The notes under the pieces were generated by a model, which was given only the letters and a program-made list of their open reading frames with translations, made no database searches and was not told the DNA's origin. Shown here piece by piece: positions 25,432 to 33,843 of a stretch of 64,000 nucleotides of DNA. The stretch covers positions 82,367-146,366 of the forward strand of contig NZ_BMMK01000003.1 of assembly GCF_014645795.1 (NCBI RefSeq). Direction: 5' to 3'. Each line of letters starts with the position of its first letter. Positions within the stretch are counted from its first letter, which is position 1. The DNA comes from Longimycelium tulufanense. GTDB lineage: Bacteria; Actinomycetota; Actinomycetes; Mycobacteriales; Pseudonocardiaceae. The position numbers and the translations under genes are program-made.

Positions 25432-26676
25432 ATGCAGGTATCGCATCCGCACGTGCCCGTTGACGCGGGAACAGGTCACGTGATCGTCGTTCACCCGTGG
25501 CAGGACCGGTACGCTCACTACACGAGCTATTTGGACCATTCCGCCAGGCCGGTCACTTACGTGACGACCGAGGTCGGGCAGAAAGGGGTACCTGTGGAAG
25601 CGGCCGCGGTTGTCGTTCTCGGCGAGACGACGGACCAGGAAGCACTTGACAGCGCAGTATCCGATCTTGTGCGGAAGTTCGGCAACCCAGAGGGGATCGT
25701 AGCGCTGAAGGAGGCGGATCTTCCCGCTGTTTCGCGCCTCCGAGCTCAGTACGGGGCCCCCGGCGCTCGCCCTGAAGAGCTCTCGCGGTTTCTTGACAAG
25801 TACGAGATGCTACAGGCGGTCAGCGCTCTCGGCTTGCCGCTCCCTAAGTTCTCCTTGGCGCATTCAACCAACGAGGTTCTGGCGTTTGCCGAGGATGCTG
25901 GCTGGCCTCTGATCACCAAGAAGCTTTCCGGTAGTGCCAGTCAAGGAGTGTCTCAGCTCGACGGTCCGGAAGATCTGCATCGGGTACGTCTCGACGGCCC
26001 GATGGTGCTTCAGGAGTACCGGCAGCACCCCATCATTCATGTCGACGGTTTCTGCAGCGGCGATCGCCTGGGCCCGTGGCGGGCTTCTCGCTATATCGGC
26101 ACGTGCCTGGCATTCACCACAGGTGACCCGTTGGGGTCCGTCGAGATCGACGACCCTGCGATCCTGGATGTTGTGGGACGTTTCACGGAAGACCTCCTGA
26201 CCGGGCTTAGCAGTAAACCGCGTGTCTTTCACCTTGAGCTTTTCTTGTATCAGGACCGTGACGGTGGCTGGAAATGCGAGTTCTTGGAAGTGGGATCTCG
26301 CACAGGCGGTGCCGAGGTCTCCTTTGTGTGGCGTGACGTCCATGGGATTGACCTCATGGGTGCCGAGACGGCCCTCCAGATGGGGCACGTGCCAAGCCTG
26401 CGGGGGTTCCACCAGGACGAGCCCGTTGCTGGCTGGCTTCTGGCACCAGTCCCGATGAAGCGGCCTTGCCGGGTGGTTGAAGCGAGTTCCATGGTAGGTC
26501 CTGGGCAGGCCTATGCAGAAAAGGTGACGTCTGCAGGCGGAGTTATCCCGGCAGGCGGATCTTTTTATGAACACGTCGGAGGACGATTTCGTTTCTCTGG
26601 CAGCTCCAGCTCTGAGGTGGAGAAGGCCGTGCGCCGCACAATCGAAGGGTTCCATCTTGTATGCGAGCCGGCATAG
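25432..26676 (+). CDS. ATP-grasp ligase
   Basis: 414 residues with an ATP-grasp fold: a pre-ATP-grasp region (about 1-110), an ATP-binding segment (WPLITKKLSGSASQGVSQLD, about 158-177) and the Mg/ATP-binding region FHLELFLYQDRDGG to CEFLEVGSRTGG (E and N/S ligands). Such enzymes join a carboxylate to an amine through an acyl phosphate, and several phosphonate pathways use them to attach amino acids. Ribosome site GGGAG. It is followed by an MFS gene in the same direction and divergent from the phosphonate operon. A tailoring role there is inferred; the pair could also be independent. Confidence 0.82.
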   Translation: MQVSHPHVPVDAGTGHVIVVHPWQDRYAHYTSYLDHSARPVTYVTTEVGQKGVPVEAAAVVVLGETTDQEALDSAVSDLVRKFGNPEGIVALKEADLPAVSRLRAQYGAPGARPEELSRFLDKYEMLQAVSALGLPLPKFSLAHSTNEVLAFAEDAGWPLITKKLSGSASQGVSQLDGPEDLHRVRLDGPMVLQEYRQHPIIHVDGFCSGDRLGPWRASRYIGTCLAFTTGDPLGSVEIDDPAILDVVGRFTEDLLTGLSSKPRVFHLELFLYQDRDGGWKCEFLEVGSRTGGAEVSFVWRDVHGIDLMGAETALQMGHVPSLRGFHQDEPVAGWLLAPVPMKRPCRVVEASSMVGPGQAYAEKVTSAGGVIPAGGSFYEHVGGRFRFSGSSSSEVEKAVRRTIEGFHLVCEPA

Positions 26677-26745
26677 CTCTGAAGCTCCAGAGCCCGCCAC
26701 AGGAGGACCTCTGAGGACGCCCGGCTACGGGGAGGATAGAACGGA

Positions 26746-28002
26746 ATGCATGGTGGTTCTCGCGTGGACGGCGCGGGAGAACAGATCGAAGTGTCCAACA
26801 GGTCGTGGCTGACCGGCTCCACGCGTCGCCTTCTCGTGGCCGGGGCAGTCGATTGGCTGGGTACCGGACTCCTCGTTGCGGCGTCTGCGGTGTATTTCAC
26901 CCAGGTCGTTGGGATTCCGACTCGGCAGGTAGGTCTTGGCCTGACACTCGCTGGTGTCCTCGCGATGTCGGCGGCCGGGCTCGTGGGCATGCTGGCGGAC
27001 CGATTCGGCGTGAAGCGGGTGCTGATCGGCCTCTACCTGGTGCGCGCCGGAGCAACGTTTGCCTACATGGCCGTCACTGGGTGGTTGGGATTGGTCGGCG
27101 CAGCAGTGTTTCGACTGCTCGGCGATCAGGCGACATCTCCCCTGGTCCAGTCTCTGGTCGCCGAGGTCACCGAGGACGGGAACACCAGGGTCCGGATCAT
27201 GGCCTCCTACCGAGTCGTGGCCAACGTCGCGACGGCCGTCAGCACTCCCTTGGCCGGCTATGCCATTGCAATAGGTACGTACCAAGCATTTGCCTTCTTA
27301 CTGATCGGCAACGCGTTCGCCTTCGTCGCTACCGCAGTCCTCCTGATGTGGATGCCTGCCGGAGTACGGCGACGGTCCCGCCCCACCGCAACGCCAAAGG
27401 CTGCTGTGATACGCGATGGAACCCTGCTCAGCCTGACTGGAGTCGACGGCTTGCTGGCCTTATGGCAGCCTGTCCTCTCGATCGCGATGCCCCTGTGGAT
27501 CGTAGCAAGCACAGACGCCCCCAAGTTCATGGCCGGCGTACTCTTCGCACTAAACACGATCGGCTGCATCGTTTGCCAGGTCTCTGCAGCCCGGCTGACA
27601 TCACGAATCAGACTGGCCACCCGATCCTATACGGCCGTGCCCCTACTGTTGTTGGCCTCCTGTGGCTTCTTCGCAGCATCAGGATCCAGCCACGGGGGAG
27701 CTACCATCGCCTTACTCGTGGCAGCGGTCGTCACGCTCACCGGCGCTGAACTACTTCAGACCAGTGCTTCCTGGACGCTGTCCTACGCTATCGCGCCAGA
27801 TGAAAAGAGAAGCCAGTACCTGTCCGTATTCGGCCTGGGGCGAGCCGCCTCCAGAAACCTCATCGGTCCCCTGGTGTTGACAACTGTGGTCACTATGCCT
27901 CATGCACAGGGATGGTTCCTTCTGGCACTGGGATTCCTGCTCGTCACAGGAGTTACCTACGTGGTCGGGCGTAAGTGTACCCAGGTGCCCTCTCGAGCCT
28001 GA
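26746..28002 (+). CDS. MFS transporter
   Basis: 418 residues with about twelve hydrophobic segments and the MFS loop motif between helices 2 and 3 (GMLADRFGVKRV). It starts at an ATG with a GGGGAGG site, 69 bp after the ATP-grasp gene, and is probably co-transcribed with it. Export of the ligase product is the natural inference, for example a phosphonate peptide. The substrate cannot be predicted. Confidence 0.85.
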   Translation: MHGGSRVDGAGEQIEVSNRSWLTGSTRRLLVAGAVDWLGTGLLVAASAVYFTQVVGIPTRQVGLGLTLAGVLAMSAAGLVGMLADRFGVKRVLIGLYLVRAGATFAYMAVTGWLGLVGAAVFRLLGDQATSPLVQSLVAEVTEDGNTRVRIMASYRVVANVATAVSTPLAGYAIAIGTYQAFAFLLIGNAFAFVATAVLLMWMPAGVRRRSRPTATPKAAVIRDGTLLSLTGVDGLLALWQPVLSIAMPLWIVASTDAPKFMAGVLFALNTIGCIVCQVSAARLTSRIRLATRSYTAVPLLLLASCGFFAASGSSHGGATIALLVAAVVTLTGAELLQTSASWTLSYAIAPDEKRSQYLSVFGLGRAASRNLIGPLVLTTVVTMPHAQGWFLLALGFLLVTGVTYVVGRKCTQVPSRA

Positions 28003-28200
28003 TGCTGCCGTCCCGGAGCAGGGTGAGTAAGCCGTCATGGCGACCTCGAAGGCGTGCCAAGCCCCGGGGCCGGACGTGACGAGGGGCTGCTCGGGTTCGT
28101 CAGCGACCGTGCCGGTTCTGCCAGCATCGACGTTCTGGGGGCGTTCGACCAGGGGCTCTGTCTCGCTTTCGTGGTCGCGGGGCGTTGTCGATGACGCCAC

Positions 28201-28752
28201 GTGTCCGTGCGCCAGGTGAGTGTTGCTGTCAGCGTGGTGTTTTCGCGGTTGTCGCCGCTGGTGGTCGATGATGTGATCGATGGGAGTGAACGGACCCTGG
28301 TGCGGGCGCGGACATCGGATGTTCCGGCCGCGTGCCCAGGGCCGTGGGGCGAAGTCCGCACGTGTGCACGGGTAGCACCAGCGGCGGGTGACGGATCTGC
28401 CATCGACGGCCGGCCCGTGACGGTGTGGGTGCGGGTTCGGCGGCTGGTATGCCCGACACTGAACTGCCACACCACCTTTCGGGAACAGGTGCCCGGCGTC
28501 CTGGAACGTTACCAGCGGCGCACCACGCACCCGACGGTCCAGGAGCGGTCGGTAGTGCGGGAACTGGCCGGACAGGCCGGGGCTCGGGTGCTCTCGGCGC
28601 TGTCGATCCAGTTGTCACGCCATAGCGCCCTCGTTTGCCTGCTGCGCACCCCCGCTCCCCCTGCGGTCGGATCGGTGCCGACGGTGTTGAGCGTGGACGA
28701 CTTCGCGCTGCGTCGCCGCCACCGTCCGCCCCAGCGCGGCACCACTTGCTGA
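28201..28752 (+). pseudogene. ISL3-family transposase, N-terminal remnant
   Basis: The frame shows the ISL3 N-terminal zinc-finger-like region (RRLVCPTLNCHTTFREQVPG), the helical segment, and the first catalytic block SVDDFALRRRH. In intact ISL3 transposases the DDFALRKG motif continues for about 250 residues. Here the frame breaks at once (RRHRPPQRGTTC then stop), and the rest of the gene is missing. The flanking 28003-28200 shows no gene. Confidence 0.65.
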
Positions 28753-28819
28753 CCACCGCACGTGGCTCGCGACCGCCCTGACCACGCGCCCGGCGCGCCG
28801 ACTCGACAGGCTGTTGTAA

Positions 28820-29098
28820 GCCTCCACATGCGCCGACCACTCCGCCCGAGCCGACATCGCTCGCATTGACCCGGACCGTGGCGTTCCCCTCACTAATGAC
28901 CAGATCATCGACGAGTTCATGGTCATCCTCACGCAACCTGACGATGTCTACCAGCGCTGCGACGACCACCAGCGCCGACTACTCAACCAAGCCCTCTTCC
29001 ACCGCCTGTACCTCACCGACAGAGCCGTCACCGACCACGAACTGACGCCGCTGCTCCAACCCACAACCGGGCCGCGGCAAGACACCTTGCGGGATTAG
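28820..29098 (+). pseudogene. C-terminal remnant of a large serine recombinase
   Basis: After a TAA at 28817 the frame is open to a TAG at 29096-29098. It reads ...TNDQIIDEFMVILTQPDD, then QRRLLNQALFHRLYLTDRAV. The LLNQALF-x-RLY-x-TD pattern is typical of the extreme C-terminus of large serine recombinases (site-specific integrases). Everything upstream is lost. It ends about 105 bp before the tRNA-Ala fragment at 29205, where an integrase would be expected. Confidence 0.5.
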
Positions 29099-29204
29099 AA
29101 ACACAAAATAGCCCATGATCAAGGAAAACACAATCCGAGCCGAACGCGACTCTGATGTCCTACTCGGCGCAAACCCTGGTCAGGGGCACTTTTCGAATCT
29201 ACTT

Positions 29205-29267
29205 GTGGAGCTGACTGGATTCGAACCCGTGACCCCCACACTGCCAGAATTGTCCACAAAGGACACT
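29205..29267 (-). repeat. Internal att site between islands A and B: second tRNA-Ala 3' fragment
   Basis: Positions 29205-29247 match the tRNA-Ala 3' part with one mismatch in the T stem. They are followed by the same AATTG-TCCACAAAGGACACT tail as the copy at 2723. The TGTCC-ACAAA-GGACA repeat is at 29251-29265. It marks the junction of two tandem integrations. Confidence 0.85.
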
Positions 29268-29339
29268 CCCCTGCGAAAACCGATAAACCGCAGGAAAATC
29301 CGGTTCCGTTCACCACTGTTCAATGCGGTTCAGCGACGT

Positions 29340-29399
29340 TCAGCATGCGCCTGTGCTCCAGCTTTGCTCCACCTGCCGTGGTGTGAAGCCTGTCGAGTA
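29340..29399 (-). pseudogene. Tail of a tyrosine-type integrase gene, second copy
   Basis: The minus-strand frame ends FTPRQVEQSWSTGAC with a TGA at 29340-29342, homologous to the tail at 2854. The frame can be followed up to 29537, but upstream it shows no clear integrase motif. Confidence 0.45.
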
Positions 29400-29583
29400 A
29401 GGCGAGCACGTACCAGTCTGCCCGCGCTTGCTGCCAGTGACGCGCGGCTGACTCGGGCGAATCCTCGTCGCCATGGCTGTTGGCAAAGTCTCGGTCATCC
29501 TCCTCTCAACCTGAGCCAGGGCGGGCGGTCGAAGCAATCAACGAGTAGCTGGTCGGAACCGAGACCTGTGACTTTCGGGCACG

Positions 29584-29820
29584 ATGGCGGAGTGCGGCAT
29601 GACACTGCGGTACGCCGTCTGCGCGCGATCGCCCACCGTTGCGAGCAAGGCACAACACCACTGTGATGCCGACCCCTCAGCCAAGACGCTGAAGATTTGG
29701 GAACGCTGGCTCGATAAAGTCGATCAAATATTCGCAAGAACATACAAGCTCACAGGCGATGACTACCTACTCCTTGAAGGAATTTTAGTGGAAGCAGCTC
29801 TCCAGTCCGGCTGGAGCTGA
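29584..29820 (+). CDS. Possible small protein of unknown function
   Basis: A 78-residue frame (an internal ATG at 29599 is an alternative start). The second half, including KTLKIWERWLDKVDQIFART, looks like a genuine soluble helical protein and uses AT-richer codons than its surroundings. The first half is Ala/Cys-rich and less convincing. There is no clear ribosome site and no family is recognised. It could be a fragment. Confidence 0.3.
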   Translation: MAECGMTLRYAVCARSPTVASKAQHHCDADPSAKTLKIWERWLDKVDQIFARTYKLTGDDYLLLEGILVEAALQSGWS

Positions 29821-30024
29821 CGCGCATCCTCTCTACGCGGTGAGCGCAGTCCGCCCAAACTGACGGATGCGCTTGGTAGGTAGGCCCCGGCTCGAGGGAC
29901 GGTGGGTGGGTCGGCACGGCGACGAACCGACCCACCCACCTGGCTGCAGCCGCTCATAGGGACCGAACGGAGGCGCGCTTTCGCGGCGCAGCACGGACAC
30001 CTCCACCTCAGCTCGACGTTGCCC

Positions 30025-30252
30025 GTGTTGGACTCGATCATCACCGCGTGGTCCACGCTACTGCTCGCCCTCGCCGGCTGCGCCGGAGTCGTCACGCTGT
30101 TCGTCCAAAACAAGGAAGGCCGCGACCACCTCTACACGGTCCTCAAGTACGTGGTCACCGGCGCCCCGGGCATGCTCGGCGCCGCCACCCCCTACACGAG
30201 CTCGGGTGGTGGCGGTCTCTGGCCAGCTCCACCACCTGAGGGCGCTCGTTGA
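30025..30252 (+). CDS. Possible small membrane protein
   Basis: 75 residues from a GTG. One strong hydrophobic helix (IITAWSTLLLALAGCAGVVTL) is followed by a short polar stretch and a Gly/Pro-rich tail. Small single-helix proteins like this are frequent in actinomycete integrative elements. The ribosome site is weak and TTG starts at 30019 or 30028 are alternatives. Confidence 0.35.
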   Translation: MLDSIITAWSTLLLALAGCAGVVTLFVQNKEGRDHLYTVLKYVVTGAPGMLGAATPYTSSGGGGLWPAPPPEGAR

Positions 30253-30470
30253 CTCGTCTATTTAGACCGTCAGCATCGCCTGCACCTACTGCCTCTTCAA
30301 TCAGTGCTCCGGGGAGCGGCCGACGCCCTCCCCCAGCAACCCAGCCTCCGCCAAGCCTCCGCTTCACCCCGATGGTCGAATCGACCATCACTCTGTCGGG
30401 TGGTGCATGTGGTTGACCTGCTGTGACAAGGTCCCTGAACCGGTTGAGGGGAGCAACCTAAGGGGTGCTG

Positions 30471-31718
30471 GTGACAGCCAACGACAAGTTCTTCCAGAAG
30501 AAACAGGCGCTTGCTGTGCTCAAGCACGGCATCCTGCGCCGCTACCTCCCGATCTACGCCACGATGACTGGTTCTACCAGCGAGAGCGGGAGGGTGGTGT
30601 ATCTCGACGGTTATGCGGGGCCCGGGCGCTACGAACCGGAAGAACCGGGAGGTGTCGGAGCGCCAGGTTCTCCCCTCTTGGCAGTGGAGACAGCCAAGAG
30701 AGTCCAGGGTTGGAAGCGCGACTTGCACTGCGTCTTTGTCGAGCGAGATCCCAGCTATGTAGGGAACTTGAGAGCTGTTCTTGCGGAGGCAGCGCCGGAG
30801 GGGATGCGGTACGACGTTCTGCCTGGCGACGTGAAGGACCGGCTTGGTGAGGCGCTCGATCTAACCGGAGACAGGCCGTTGTTTGCCTTCCTCGACCCGT
30901 TCGGCACCGCACTTCCGTACCAGGACATGGTGGAGCGACTGTTGGGACGCGGGACTGCGCTCAAGACCGAGGTGCTACTCAACTTCAATCTCGGATCCGT
31001 CTGGCGGATCGGTGGTCTCCTCACCGGCGACGAGGCGGAACCGAACGGCGAGAACGGGCGCCGTGAGGCCGCCATTTCCCGGGTCGACGCGTTCCTCGGC
31101 GGGGACTGGTGGCGCGAACGGTTCATGGCGGCACGCCGGGGCGAGGTGGTCGCTTCCCGCGCAGCACAGGAGGTGGGCCGCGAGTTTTGCCAGCGGATCG
31201 GCAATGATGCTGGCTGTGGCTCCTTTACCGTTCCCATCCGCCGCCACCCAAACCATGAGCCTCTCTTTCTGATGATTCTCTTCTTCCGGCATGACGCCGC
31301 CCCTTACCAGTTCAACGAGGCAGTCTCGATGGCAAACGCGGAGTGGCGGGGACTGTGGCGGGCCCGAGATCTGGACGCCGATCTGCGGGCCGACCGGGAA
31401 CGCCGGGGCGGACAGGAAGACCTATTCGGCAACTCGTTGATCATGGACTACTCCGAGCAGGAAGCACAGCGGGCGGAGACGTTGCTCGAGAATCAGTGGA
31501 TCGAGGAGGTTGCCGAGAACTTGAGGGCACTGACCATCCAGCAGGTGGCAATCAAGATCCGGGAGAACATGTCCGGCATCTTCGGACGGACGCTGGGAAT
31601 GGCGCGTGAAAGACATCTCCGCAAGGCGTGGGACCAGCTCGCGGAGGAGGATGTCTTGGACGCCAGGCCGAAGAAGGGGAAGATGCTTTGGCAGACGATC
31701 TACCGCAGGGGCAGGTAG
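30471..31718 (+). CDS. tcmP: Three-Cys-motif partner protein TcmP
   Basis: 415 residues. The N-terminal KHGILRRYLPIYATM, the methyltransferase-like loop YLDGYAGPGRY, the VFVERDPSYVGNL strand and FLDPFGTALPY are the recognised TcmP features. The biochemical role of TcmP is not settled; it is defined by its pairing with the three-Cys-motif (Gp37/Gp68) protein. That partner is the convergent next gene, with only 3 bp between the stops. The GTG at 30471 has an AGGGG site 5 nt away; an earlier GTG at 30465 overlaps it. Confidence 0.85.
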   Translation: MTANDKFFQKKQALAVLKHGILRRYLPIYATMTGSTSESGRVVYLDGYAGPGRYEPEEPGGVGAPGSPLLAVETAKRVQGWKRDLHCVFVERDPSYVGNLRAVLAEAAPEGMRYDVLPGDVKDRLGEALDLTGDRPLFAFLDPFGTALPYQDMVERLLGRGTALKTEVLLNFNLGSVWRIGGLLTGDEAEPNGENGRREAAISRVDAFLGGDWWRERFMAARRGEVVASRAAQEVGREFCQRIGNDAGCGSFTVPIRRHPNHEPLFLMILFFRHDAAPYQFNEAVSMANAEWRGLWRARDLDADLRADRERRGGQEDLFGNSLIMDYSEQEAQRAETLLENQWIEEVAENLRALTIQQVAIKIRENMSGIFGRTLGMARERHLRKAWDQLAEEDVLDARPKKGKMLWQTIYRRGR

Positions 31719-31721
31719 GCC

Positions 31722-32468
31722 CTACACCTGCGCTGGAAGCGGCATCTCATCCCAGGTCCGACCCTCCAGTTCCCGGCCGCCTGCCTTCGGGGTGCGACCG
31801 CCCCACTGCTTGAAGAAGAAGGGAACCTCATGGCGCAGGCAGAGGTCCCGCAAGCTGCGGATCCACTCCTCCCTGGCGGGGCGCGCCTTGGGTCCCGACT
31901 CGCCACCCGCAATGACCCAGTCGATGCCGTCAACTCGCAAGTTCGGCAGTGGCCCTAGAAGGGGTTCGCAGGACAGGAACCGCACCGCAGCGGAAACCTG
32001 TCGGAGATCATCCACGCGGTCCAGCACGTCCTCGTTCTCCACGGACACGCCAATCCACACGTTGTCCGGCCACTCCAACCCGCCAGCCAACCGCCGTAAC
32101 CGCCGGGCACGCTTGGTCAGAATCTGGTACGTGTGCTGCGGCGTCGCCTTCATCACGGCGAACACGCGCCGGATGAACTCGACAGGAACCTTGGCGTGGA
32201 ACAGGTCGCTCATCGAGTTGACGAACACCAATCGCGGCGTGCGCCACCGGAAGGGCTCGGCCAACGAGGGCGCGTGTACGGTCACCCCGAACCCCGGTCC
32301 GCTCGTGCGATCGTCCCCATCGGTCTGGTACTTCTCCACACCCATGGCCTTCAGGCGCCGGGCCATGACAAGCGCATAGCAGTTGTCGCACCCCACCGAC
32401 ACCTTGTCGCACCCGGTGGTGGGGTTCCACGTGACCTCGGTCCACTCGATACGAGATCGCGCACCCAC
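31722..32468 (-). CDS. Three-Cys-motif protein (phage Gp37/Gp68 / DUF5131 family)
   Basis: 248 residues. The motif WNPTTGCDKVSVGCDNCYA near residues 14-32 holds the three Cys that probably bind an Fe-S cluster, as in radical-SAM-like relatives. FVNSMSDLFH, YQILTKRA, IGVSVEN and SCEPLLGP are family hallmarks. The genetic partner TcmP is convergent next door. The start is GTG. The family is common on phages and islands; its activity is unproven and a host-phage conflict role is only inference. Confidence 0.88.
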   Translation of the reverse strand: MGARSRIEWTEVTWNPTTGCDKVSVGCDNCYALVMARRLKAMGVEKYQTDGDDRTSGPGFGVTVHAPSLAEPFRWRTPRLVFVNSMSDLFHAKVPVEFIRRVFAVMKATPQHTYQILTKRARRLRRLAGGLEWPDNVWIGVSVENEDVLDRVDDLRQVSAAVRFLSCEPLLGPLPNLRVDGIDWVIAGGESGPKARPAREEWIRSLRDLCLRHEVPFFFKQWGGRTPKAGGRELEGRTWDEMPLPAQV

Positions 32469-32544
32469 GTTGTCACCACCCTTCCACGCCGACGATCACC
32501 GTAGAGGTTGCTCTTCAAGCCGCTCGGCGACCTCCCACAACCTA

Positions 32545-33460
32545 ATAATCGGACACCCGTTCGACACACCGCGCTACCGGTGGGACGAGTGATCCCGGTG
32601 ACGCTATGCCCGTCGTGATCGGTGACACGCAGCTGCGCACCGGGATGCGGCGGCTCCTTCCGCAGGATGAGCCGGGTGTCCTCGGGCCAGGCCGAGAGGT
32701 CCACCAGTTCCGTGACCTCGACCACCAAGGCCCTGTCGCATTCGCGGCCGTCGACGTCGTAGGCCGGGCTCCACGCCTGTGTCGGGACGAGCGCGAGCAC
32801 GCGGGCGATGTCGAACTGGTGCAGATGCGACCCGACCGAGAAGTGCATGTCCAACTCCGCGATGCGGGCGGTGAAGCCGTGGGTGGCCCCCGGCCGCGTC
32901 GGTAGCACCAGAATCGCCCGCCGCCCGTGGGCGTCGACGGCCCGCGCCTGTTCGGGCAGTTGCGCGAGTGCCTCCTCCAGCACGGTGACGTGGTCGGCGG
33001 TGGTGTTCGAGCCGGCGTTACCGGGGCGCAGCAGGGCAACCACCGGCTCCCCGGTACCGCCACCACCGTGATCCACAAAGGCCAGCAGCGGGTGGAACCC
33101 GGAGGTCTTCTTCCACGTCTTGGCCGCATCTTCCTTCTCGGAGTGTCTGATCACCACCGTGGCGTCGACATCCACCACGACCTAGTCGTGCTGGGTGGGT
33201 GGCCCAGCGTGCCGCCACACCCGCTCCCGCGCGGCCAGCGGGCAGCGCGGATCGCGGCCAGCACCTCATCACCGGCCCGGGCCAAATCGTCGATCACCCG
33301 TGACACCGTGGGGCCGGAGGCCATCCTGCCCGAACACCTTCGGTTGGGCACGCAGCAACGCGATGTCGGCCGCACAGTCCCCACCCAGGGCGACCGCGAG
33401 AGCCAAATCCACCACCACCTTGGCAGCATCATGCACCGCCTGTGCCCGCCGCCACGGCCG
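32545..33460 (-). pseudogene. IS1380-family transposase, frameshifted and truncated
   Basis: Three minus-strand frames joined by frameshifts reproduce an IS1380 DDE transposase: AVALGGDCAADIALLRAQ in the first, RVIDDLARAGDEVLAAIR in the second, then VVDVDATVVIRHSEKEDAAK and TWKKTSGFHPLLAFVDHGGG in the third. The catalytic VDVDAT block is present but the C-terminal part after about 32590 is degraded. It has disrupted the N-terminus of the nuclease fragment to its right. Confidence 0.75.
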
Positions 33461-33462
33461 CA

Positions 33463-33765
33463 GCTGGAAGCCAAGCGGTGGAAGGACCCGCTCGGGGTCG
33501 ACGGGGTCTCGCAGCACTTGGTGCGGATCTACAGCCGGACCAGCGTGCATGGCCTGATCGTGTCTGCCAAGGGGTTCGCGGACACCGCCGTGGAGCAGTA
33601 TCGGATCGCATTGGGACAGAAGGGCATTGTCCTGCGGAGCTGCGCGAGATCGTGCTGTTGCTGGAATGCCAGGGAGACTTTGCGGCCTGGCTCCGCACGA
33701 AGACGCGCGCCGCGGCTGTGGACCGCAACCCACTGTTCTTCCCTGAGCTGGACCAGGTTGCGTGA
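33463..33765 (+). pseudogene. Mrr-like restriction endonuclease, C-terminal remnant with frameshift
   Basis: The frame reads EAKRWKDPLGVDGVSQHLVR, then SVHGLIVSAKGFADTAVEQY. This is the Mrr_cat pattern in which E-x-K is catalytic and a VSAKGF-like strand follows. A one-base shift near 33634 is needed to continue into AELREIVLLLE and the end at 33765. The N-terminal part is missing next to the IS1380 remnant. Confidence 0.6.
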
Positions 33766-33843
33766 CGGCCGCGAGCGTCGCAAGCGGCAGGAGAGGACTC
33801 AACAGTTCACTCTATCGAATGATCCGCAACGGGATCGCTCCCG

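Larger units (their letters stand above)
2723..29247. mobile_element. Genomic island A (lasso peptide + phosphonate cargo) at tRNA-Ala
   Basis: The island is bounded by two copies of the tRNA-Ala 3' end (2723-2765 and 29205-29247, one mismatch). It carries the lasso cluster, SARP and nSTAND regulators, the phosphonate operon, an ATP-grasp/MFS pair and transposase or recombinase remnants. The tail of a tyrosine integrase gene lies just inside the left junction. No intact integrase, replication or transfer gene was seen, so the island appears immobilised. The boundaries are inferred from the repeats. Confidence 0.65.
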
